Made by a program: the position numbers and the translations under genes | Shown: one piece after another, positions 58,573-64,000 of the stretch | Position numbering within the stretch: the first letter of the stretch is position 1 | How the letters are laid out: every line of letters starts with the position of its first letter | Notes under the pieces: generated by a model | Databases searched by the model: none | The model's input: only the letters and a program-made list of their open reading frames with translations | Told to the model about the DNA's origin: nothing | Origin: Thermohalobaculum sp039180675 | Lineage (GTDB): Bacteria > Pseudomonadota > Alphaproteobacteria > Rhodobacterales > Rhodobacteraceae | Direction of reading: 5' to 3' | NCBI GenBank assembly: GCA_039180675.1 | Contig: JBCDDC010000004.1 | Coordinates: 124,001-188,000, forward strand | DNA: 64,000 nt

Positions 58573-59232
58573 TCAGTGCCGGTCGTACCACTCGATCCGT
58601 TCTGGATCTTCGCGGGCGGCGGAAGTCCAGCGGCGCATGCTGGCATGGGAGAGGATACGGCGGGTGTAGGTCTCGGTGCGCCGATCGACCAGCCCGTAGC
58701 TGTCGAGCCGGGTCGCGACCGGAGCCATGAAGACATCCGCCGCCGAGAACGCATGCCCGGCCAGCCAGGGTCCGCCGGTGGTCTCAAGCGCCCAGGTCCA
58801 GACCTCCGCGACCCGGTCGATATCGGCAGTAAGCTCCTCAGTGATCGGGTCTTTCTTGCGCCCGCCCCGGTGCAGGTTCATCGGGCAGGCGGTGCGCAGC
58901 GCGGCAAATCCGGCATGCATCTCGTTCGCGACGATCCGGGCGACATTGCGCTCGACCGGGTCGTCGGGCCAGATCCCGCGCTCCGGATGGCGCTCGGCCA
59001 GGGTCTCGGCGATGGCGAGGCTTTCCCATACCCGCATCTCGCGGCCGCCTTCCTCCCATTCGAGGATCGGGACGGTCCGCGCCGGTGCTCTTGCGTCCAT
59101 CGCGTCGCTGAAGCTGTCGGTGTACATCCGGATCATCTCTTCCTCGTAAGGGATCCCGAACGCGTTAAGCAGCAGCCAGCCGCGGAGCGACCAGCTCGAA
59201 TAGGCTTTCTGTGCGATGATCAGGCGGTACAT
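58573..59232 (-). CDS. Glutathione S-transferase family protein
   Basis: A 219-residue GST. The thioredoxin-like N-terminal domain has YRLIIAQKAYSSWSLRGWLLLNAFGIPYEE, with a Ser/Tyr-rich active-site stretch, and the cis-Pro glutathione-binding motif APARTVPILEW. The helical C-terminal domain contains WLAGHAFSAADVFMAPVATRL, the usual N-capping box. The substrate is unknown. ATG 59232 has a GGGGAGG site; starts further upstream are weaker. Confidence 0.88.
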   Translation of the reverse strand: MYRLIIAQKAYSSWSLRGWLLLNAFGIPYEEEMIRMYTDSFSDAMDARAPARTVPILEWEEGGREMRVWESLAIAETLAERHPERGIWPDDPVERNVARIVANEMHAGFAALRTACPMNLHRGGRKKDPITEELTADIDRVAEVWTWALETTGGPWLAGHAFSAADVFMAPVATRLDSYGLVDRRTETYTRRILSHASMRRWTSAAREDPERIEWYDRH

Positions 59233-59407
59233 GCGCGCCTCCCCTTTTTTCTTTCTATCTGCCATGGCGGCCACGGCATCTCACGCGAAATCTCGTGAAC
59301 GCCGCGATCGGTGCGCGTGATGCCCGGCCCATGGTTGCGATTGTCGCAAACGGGCTTGCGAGGAGATCAGAGCGCCGTCAGGCTTGGCCAAAACAGCGGA
59401 GGACGCC

Positions 59408-60727
59408 ATGCTCAAGACCGGCCCCGTCGATTTCATCCATCAAATGCAGTGGAGCGATCTGCCATCTGAAGCGCGGGAGATGACGAAGCTTCTGGTCCTG
59501 GATCTTCTCGGCGTGGCGGCCTCGGCCCGGGTGACGCCTTTGAGCCGGATCATCAGCGACCATGCGGCCCGGTTCTTCGGCGGGGATCAGGCGAGCATCC
59601 TGTTCGATGGCCGCCGCGCAAGCCCGATGGGGGCGGCGCTCGCCGGCGGGATGACGATCGACGCGATCGACGGGCATGATGGCTGGCGCCCGGCCAAGGG
59701 GCACGCGGGCTGCCATGTTCTGCCGGCTGCCCTCGCGATTGCCGAGGCCGAAGGTCAGATGGACGGCACCGCTTTCCTGACCGCGGTGGCGCTTGGCTAC
59801 GAGTTCGGGCTGCGCGTGGCGGTCGCCCAGCATGGCACGGTGCCGGATTATCATACGTCAGGGTCCTGGGGCGCGGTTGGCTGCGCAGCCCTTGGCGCGC
59901 GCATGCTGGGCCTTGACCGCGACAGGACCCGCGAGGCGCTGGGGATTGCCGAGTATCACGGACCACGCAGCCAAATGGTGCGCGGAGTGGAGCATCCGAC
60001 GATGCTCAAGGATGGCTCCGGGTGGGGGGCGATGTGCGGCGTCTCGGCGGTCTATCTCGCGGCCGATGGCTTTACCGGCGCGCCTGCGATCACCGTGGAG
60101 CGGGAGGACGCGCAACCCTGGTGGCAGGACCTCGGCTCGAACTGGCTGGTGATGGATCAGTACATCAAGCCTTATCCGGTCTGCCGCTGGACACACGGCC
60201 CGCTCGCCTGCACGGAGTATCTGCTGAAGACCCACGGCGTCACTCACGATCAGATCGAGCGGGTGGAGGTGACGAGTTTCAAGAACATGGCGCTGCTCGC
60301 GACCTGGAAGCCGGACACGACCGAGCAGGCGCAATACTCGGTGCCCTATCCGGTCGCGACGATGATCGTCGCTGGCCAGGTCGGGCCGGAGCAGGTGATG
60401 GGTGCGGCGCTGAATGATCCAGACGTGCTCCGGCTTGCCGAGACCATGGTGCTCAGCGAAGACGCCGCGATGGAAGCGGCGTTCCCGGCAACCCGGAAAG
60501 CACAGGTGACGTTCGTGATGAAAGATGAGCAGCGCCTGGAGAGCCCGGTCATGGAGCCCTTTGGCGATCCGGAGCGTCCGCTGAGTTCGGATCAGATCCG
60601 GGGCAAGTTCCACGACTGGTCGGGACCGGTCCTCGGGGCGGAGCGCGCAAGGCGTCTCGAAGCGGCCGTCGATGGGCTCGAGAGTGATGGGCTTGCGCCA
60701 TTGATCGCGGAGCTGGATGCGGTCTGA
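59408..60727 (+). CDS. MmgE/PrpD family protein
   Basis: A 439-residue protein of the MmgE/PrpD family, which includes 2-methylcitrate dehydratase and aconitate decarboxylase. Motifs include KLLVLDLLGVAASAR near residue 27, GGMTIDAIDGHDGWRPAKGHAGCHVLPAALAIAE, and MDQYIKPYPVCRWTHGPLACTEYLL. No prpB or prpC gene is near, so a methylcitrate role is not supported, and the substrate is open. I chose ATG 59408 for its CGGAGG site; a TTG at 59384 is also in frame. Confidence 0.85.
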   Translation: MLKTGPVDFIHQMQWSDLPSEAREMTKLLVLDLLGVAASARVTPLSRIISDHAARFFGGDQASILFDGRRASPMGAALAGGMTIDAIDGHDGWRPAKGHAGCHVLPAALAIAEAEGQMDGTAFLTAVALGYEFGLRVAVAQHGTVPDYHTSGSWGAVGCAALGARMLGLDRDRTREALGIAEYHGPRSQMVRGVEHPTMLKDGSGWGAMCGVSAVYLAADGFTGAPAITVEREDAQPWWQDLGSNWLVMDQYIKPYPVCRWTHGPLACTEYLLKTHGVTHDQIERVEVTSFKNMALLATWKPDTTEQAQYSVPYPVATMIVAGQVGPEQVMGAALNDPDVLRLAETMVLSEDAAMEAAFPATRKAQVTFVMKDEQRLESPVMEPFGDPERPLSSDQIRGKFHDWSGPVLGAERARRLEAAVDGLESDGLAPLIAELDAV

Positions 60728-60731
60728 CGAC

Positions 60732-60786
60732 CGCCCGGCGGGCGGCGACGCTCCCGCCACCCACCCCGCTTGCCGCCCGCCGGGCG
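60732..60786. repeat. Intergenic CCCACCCACCC hairpin element, copy 4
   Basis: CGCCCGGCGGGCGGC (60732-60746) and GCCGCCCGCCGGGCG (60772-60786) are perfect 15-base complements, starting five bases after the MmgE/PrpD stop. Their loop carries CCACCCACCCCGC (60757-60769), the sequence shared with copies 1 to 3. The gene pair is convergent. Confidence 0.6.
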
Positions 60787-60834
60787 CGGGCCGCGATGCC
60801 GTGCGAGCGAGGCAACGGTGCTCCCGGCCGCGTT

Positions 60835-60856
60835 CCTCCCCCGATCACGGGGGAGG
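60835..60856. terminator. 9-bp perfect hairpin between convergent genes
   Basis: CCTCCCCCG (60835-60843) and CGGGGGAGG (60848-60856) pair perfectly around an ATCA loop. It may serve as a terminator for either of the convergent genes, although no T tract is present. Confidence 0.5.
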
Positions 60857-60875
60857 TTAGGTGGGGGCTGATGCG

Positions 60876-60916
60876 AGGGTGTATGCGGGCCTTGCCCGCA
60901 TTCCGTTTGGTTCACG
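60876..60916 (-). repeat. Multi-hairpin intergenic repeat, partial copy C
   Basis: On the reverse strand it reads TGAACCAAACGGAATGC followed by a hairpin ATGCGGGC/GCCCGCAT, matching the first module of copies A and B (15 of 17 bases conserved across all three in the lead block) with a different stem. The TGA at its start is the stop codon of the dehydrogenase gene itself. The later modules are missing. Confidence 0.6.
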
Positions 60917-61871
60917 CGACCCGGTTGGGTGGCGCCTCGCCGTTGAAGAAGGCGGTAAGGTTCTTCAGCACGGTCATCCCCATAGCCTCCCGCGTCTCGA
61001 TCGTCGCCGAGCCCAGATGCGGCAGCAGGCAGACATTTGGCATGGTCGTGAGCGCTTCTGTGATCGCCGGCTCGCGTTCGAAGACATCGAGCCCGGCGCC
61101 GGCTATCTCGCCCGATTGGAGCGCCGCAACGAGCGCCGCCTCGTCGACGATATCGCCGCGGGCGGAGTTCACCAGGAACGCGGTCTTCTTCATCGCCTTG
61201 AACCGGGCTTGGTTCATCAGGTGAATGTTGTCGCCGCCGCCCGGGCAGTGGAGCGAGACGAAATCGGCCGCGGCCAGCACCTCCTCCACAGTCGGAAGCT
61301 GGGTGGCCGGGACGCCTGGATCCTCGACCGGGAAGGCATCGTAGAAGACGATCTGCATGTCAAGCGCATGGAAACAGCGCTTGGCCATCGCCTTGCCGAT
61401 GCGGCCCATGCCGATGATGCCGAGCGTCTTGCCCTGGGGCGAAGTGCCCATGAGCTGGGTCGGCCGCCAGCCGGTCCATTCCCCTGCGCGGAGCATGCTC
61501 TCACCCTCATAGGTCCGGCGGCAGATATTGAGGAGCAGGGTGAGCGCGATATCCGCCGTCGCATCGGTCAGCACGCCCGGCGTGTTGGTCACGATCAGTC
61601 CGGCCGCTTTGGCGGCTTCGATATCGATATTGTTGAAGCCCACGCCGAACTGACCGAGCATCTTCGCCCGTCCGGGGTTGGCCAACACATCCGCGTTCAC
61701 TTTGTCGGTCACCGTCGGACAGACTGCATCGTAGTCGTCCAGCGCCGCCTTCAACTCATCCTGGCTCAGCGCGACATCGGCTTCGTTCAGCGTGACGTCG
61801 AACTGCTCGGCGAGCAGCGCCTCGACTTTGGCGGGCCATTTGCGGCTGGTGATGATGCGGGGTTTCGTCAT
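60912..61871 (-). CDS. 2-hydroxyacid dehydrogenase (glyoxylate/hydroxypyruvate reductase type)
   Basis: A 319-residue D-isomer-specific NAD(P)-dependent dehydrogenase. The nucleotide-binding GIIGMGRIGKAMAKR motif is near residue 150. The catalytic Arg is in NSARGDIVDE, the Glu in FEREP and the His in LLPHLGSATIET. The nearest relatives are glyoxylate reductases and D-glycerate dehydrogenases. ATG 61871 follows an AGGAGA site. It is preceded after 14 bases by the GlxA-type regulator gene on the same strand. Repeat copy C supplies its stop codon. Confidence 0.9.
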   Translation of the reverse strand: MTKPRIITSRKWPAKVEALLAEQFDVTLNEADVALSQDELKAALDDYDAVCPTVTDKVNADVLANPGRAKMLGQFGVGFNNIDIEAAKAAGLIVTNTPGVLTDATADIALTLLLNICRRTYEGESMLRAGEWTGWRPTQLMGTSPQGKTLGIIGMGRIGKAMAKRCFHALDMQIVFYDAFPVEDPGVPATQLPTVEEVLAAADFVSLHCPGGGDNIHLMNQARFKAMKKTAFLVNSARGDIVDEAALVAALQSGEIAGAGLDVFEREPAITEALTTMPNVCLLPHLGSATIETREAMGMTVLKNLTAFFNGEAPPNRVA

Positions 61872-61885
61872 GGTCTCCTCCGGTC

Positions 61886-62875
61886 TTATCTGGGCTCCCC
61901 CGAGCCTTGGGGCCGGCGCATGTCTGACGGACGAAGCCCGTATTCCCGCGCATACGCCATCGCGAAATGTGAACTGGAAGAGAAGCCCGTCAAGAAACTG
62001 ATCTCAAGCGTGGAGAGATTCGAGTGCATCAGGAGCTCACGCGCCTTCTCCAACCGGATGCGGCGGTAGAACTGGGCCGGCGCCGCCTCGAGGTAGGATT
62101 TGAACATCCTCTCCATCCGGCGCAGGTTCAGCCCGGCGCCATCGGCAATCTCGTTCATCTTCAAGGGTGCCTCGACATTGGCCATCATGATGTCGATCGC
62201 CTTTTGCAGCGGGCCGGGCAGCGTGTCCATCCGCTCGAGACTGCCCGGGCGCTGGTGGACCGCCGCATTACGGACCCGGTCGATCTGGAACTGGTTGCCG
62301 ACAGAGCGGCTGACCGACGGCCCGTGATCCTCCTCGATCAGGGCCAGCATCATGTCGAGCCCGGTGATCCCGCCCGAGCCGGTCCAGCGGTTTCCGTCGA
62401 TGACATAGAGGCCGGAGGTGCACTCGATCTCGGGGAATTCCTCCTCGAAGGCGGGTTGGAACTCCCAATGGACCGTGCATTTGCGGCCTTCCAGCAGCCC
62501 GGCGCGGGCCAGAATGAAGGTCCCGGCCGAGAGCGATCCGATCACGAGCCCGGATCGCGCCGCTTGGGTCAGCGCCGCATTGAGGCGGGCCTTGTGCGGC
62601 GGGTTGGTGTCGAGCCCGGCACAGACGAACAGGAAATCGACCTTGTCGACATGGTTCAGCAACTCCGCCAGCCCGCCATCGACCGCGATCTGCATGTCGT
62701 TCGACGCCTCCGCCGGCGCGCCGGTCACAGAGTAGAGCTCCCATGCATAGTAAGGTTGACCCAGCTGGCGGTTCGCGGATCTGAGCGGCTCCAACGCCGT
62801 CACAAGCGCCAGGATCGAGAACTGATCGATCAGCAGGAAGGCAATCGTGGTCGGTGGCTTGGTCCGGTCTCGCAT
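61886..62875 (-). CDS. GlxA/GbdR-type AraC family regulator
   Basis: A 329-residue transcription factor. The N-terminal DJ-1/PfpI-like domain (about residues 10-190) contains FLLIDQFSILALVTALEPLRSANR and GSLSAGTFILARAGLLEGRKCTVHWE. The C-terminal AraC helix-turn-helix pair (about residues 230-320) includes IADGAGLNLRRMERMFKSYL and TLEISFLTGFSSSSHFAMAYAREYGLRPSDMR. This layout matches regulators of quaternary amine catabolism such as GbdR and CdhR. A link to the MttB-like and one-carbon genes is possible but not shown. Confidence 0.85.
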   Translation of the reverse strand: MRDRTKPPTTIAFLLIDQFSILALVTALEPLRSANRQLGQPYYAWELYSVTGAPAEASNDMQIAVDGGLAELLNHVDKVDFLFVCAGLDTNPPHKARLNAALTQAARSGLVIGSLSAGTFILARAGLLEGRKCTVHWEFQPAFEEEFPEIECTSGLYVIDGNRWTGSGGITGLDMMLALIEEDHGPSVSRSVGNQFQIDRVRNAAVHQRPGSLERMDTLPGPLQKAIDIMMANVEAPLKMNEIADGAGLNLRRMERMFKSYLEAAPAQFYRRIRLEKARELLMHSNLSTLEISFLTGFSSSSHFAMAYAREYGLRPSDMRRPQGSGEPR

Positions 62876-62956
62876 AGGCCGACGGTCCGCTTGTCGGAAA
62901 TCTGTTCCGATACCGTCAGGATTTTAATGTGCTTGGCAAGTCAAATTCTTGCAGGC

Positions 62957-63439
62957 CTAGTCGGGATGCTTGGGCGCGTTCGACGACGCGGCCTCCCAGG
63001 GCTGGGTCAGATCGCTCAGGGTGACGTTTAGGCATTCGACTTCTACAACGATCTCGGAGCCTTCGGCGCAGGTCACGTGCACACGGCCAGCGCCGTCTTC
63101 CGCGGGTTCGAACGCGATTGTCAGGACCGCGTTCACGCCTTCCGGCGCTGATTGGTTGATCCCGCGCACTTGCAGCCGCGCCGCGTCATGGATGGTCAGG
63201 GCGCTCTGCACCCGCTCATAGGGCCGCCGCTGGGTCGTGGCGGCCTGCGCATCCTCCCAGCGGAACCGGTGGAGCAGCAGCACGAGACGGCGTGCGCGGG
63301 GCATCCAGTGGATGTTCTTGGTCTTGCAGACCGCATCCTGCGACAGGGTCGCGATGATCTGCAGATCCTCTTCGCTTTCGGCCATCAGCTTGAGAGGCTG
63401 GTCGGAGAGGGGGGCGTCCTCGAACCGGGCGTCCATCAT
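62957..63439 (-). CDS. DUF2948 family protein
   Basis: A 160-residue DUF2948 protein: ESEEDLQIIATLSQDAVCKTKNIHWMPRARRLVLLLHRFRWED, then ERVQSALTIHDAARLQVRGIN and a final VECLNVTLSDLTQPWEA. The function is unknown. It overlaps the murA stop by three bases (ATGA), the standard arrangement in Rhodobacterales, so it is probably co-expressed with murA. A second in-frame ATG lies one codon later. Confidence 0.85.
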   Translation of the reverse strand: MMDARFEDAPLSDQPLKLMAESEEDLQIIATLSQDAVCKTKNIHWMPRARRLVLLLHRFRWEDAQAATTQRRPYERVQSALTIHDAARLQVRGINQSAPEGVNAVLTIAFEPAEDGAGRVHVTCAEGSEIVVEVECLNVTLSDLTQPWEAASSNAPKHPD

Positions 63440-64000
63440 CCGGCAATCCTTTCGATCTGCGCCCCGCAGGCACCAAGTTTCTCCTCGACCCGTTCGTACC
63501 CCCGGTCGAGGTGGTAGGCCCGGTTGAGGACCGTCTCCCCCTCGGCCGCGAGCCCGGCGAGGATCAGCGAGACAGAGGCGCGCAGATCGGTCGCCATGAC
63601 CGGTGCGCCGCGCAGCTTCTCTACCCCTGAGACGGTGGCGGTGCCGCCATGGACCTCGATCTCCGCCCCCATGCGGGTCAGTTCCGGCACGTGCATGAAC
63701 CGGTTCTCGAAGATCTTCTCTTCAATCACGCTTTCGCCCGAGGCGAGGGTGAGGAGCGCCATCATCTGCGCCTGAAGATCGGTGGGAAAGCCGGGGAAGG
63801 GCTCGGTCTCGACATTGACCGGCCGGATCTCCCCATTCTTGCGGGTGACGTGCAGGCCGTCATTGGTCTGCGTCACAGCAATATCGGCCTCATTGAGCTT
63901 GTCCGCGAGCGCGCCCACCAGATCCCGCTCTGCGCCTTTCAGGGTCAGCTCGCCCCCGGCGATCGCGGGTGCGATCATGTAGGTGCCGAGCTCCACCCTG
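63436..64000 (-). CDS. murA: UDP-N-acetylglucosamine 1-carboxyvinyltransferase, C-terminal part
   Basis: The last 188 residues of MurA; the 5' end of the gene lies beyond base 64000. Supporting motifs are VELGTYMIAPAIAGGELTL, ETEPFPGFPTDLQAQMMALLTLA, ENRFMHVPELTRMGA and MATDLRASVSLILAGLAAEGETVLNRAYHLDRGYER. It is the first committed enzyme of peptidoglycan synthesis, adding enolpyruvate to UDP-GlcNAc. It is followed by DUF2948 in overlapping arrangement. Confidence 0.96.
   Translation of the reverse strand, partial: RVELGTYMIAPAIAGGELTLKGAERDLVGALADKLNEADIAVTQTNDGLHVTRKNGEIRPVNVETEPFPGFPTDLQAQMMALLTLASGESVIEEKIFENRFMHVPELTRMGAEIEVHGGTATVSGVEKLRGAPVMATDLRASVSLILAGLAAEGETVLNRAYHLDRGYERVEEKLGACGAQIERIAG

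Noticed and set aside
1..64000. tRNA, rRNA genes or CRISPR arrays
   Set aside because: No cloverleaf-like or T-loop GTTCGA-type patterns with proper context in the intergenic regions, and no regularly spaced short repeats were seen.

Overview
The window reads as a stretch of chromosome from a high-GC alphaproteobacterium of the order Rhodobacterales (Roseobacter/Rhodobacter group). The evidence is a complete RcGTA-type gene transfer agent cluster, a CckA hybrid kinase, a lipoylated pyruvate dehydrogenase E1 beta, families largely confined to this order (DUF6477, DUF6456, DUF2948), and GAAC-N7-GAAC type SOS boxes. No rRNA, tRNA, CRISPR array, intact insertion sequence or integrase was found.

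Layout. 1-3060: fatty-acid synthesis genes (end of fabG, acpP, fabF) and the cell-wall transglycosylase mltG, closed by a terminator. 3075-17800: the gene transfer agent (GTA) structural cluster, from small terminase to the 1310-residue hub/fibre protein, in canonical order and with most genes overlapping, followed by a DUF2793 protein and a small lipoprotein. 17937-28613: housekeeping genes (cysE, a Ppx/GppA phosphatase, rlmE, an agmatinase-family hydrolase, guaB, a MAPEG protein, an RsmB-type methyltransferase) plus a reverse-strand one-carbon group (MTHF:corrinoid methyltransferase, MetF-like reductase, 'virulence factor' protein). 28652-34987: cckA, recA and alaS, with LexA-type boxes upstream of both cckA and recA. 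35172-40703: pyruvate dehydrogenase genes pdhA, pdhB and pdhC, split by an opposite-strand polysaccharide pyruvyltransferase-like gene, then an FtsB/DivIC protein. 40831-48155: eno, an iron-type periplasmic binding protein, mazG, a YdcF-like protein, guaA and an MttB-superfamily methyltransferase. 48110-49763: a divergent DUF6477/DUF6456 pair; the DUF6456 protein is a candidate GTA activator of the GafA type. 49783-64000: small enzymes, a coiled-coil plus GAF-GAF-PAS-adenylate cyclase pair, MFS and sulfur-amino-acid genes, about 1 kb of gene-free, apparently decayed DNA (57582-58572), then GST, MmgE/PrpD, a hydroxyacid dehydrogenase, a GlxA-type regulator, DUF2948 and the end of murA.

How it works together. 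The GTA particle genes, the kinase that controls GTA production in Rhodobacter (CckA), a candidate direct activator (DUF6456), and the SOS recombinase RecA lie within about 47 kb, and the same type of LexA box appears before cckA and recA. This suggests a DNA-damage input into GTA production, as reported for Rhodobacter capsulatus. The less ordinary material lies between genes: two families of multi-hairpin intergenic repeats, one with compensatory changes in its stems and always placed at gene 3' ends; a pair of strong hairpins directly after the GTA capsid gene; and a dyad at the likely GTA promoter.
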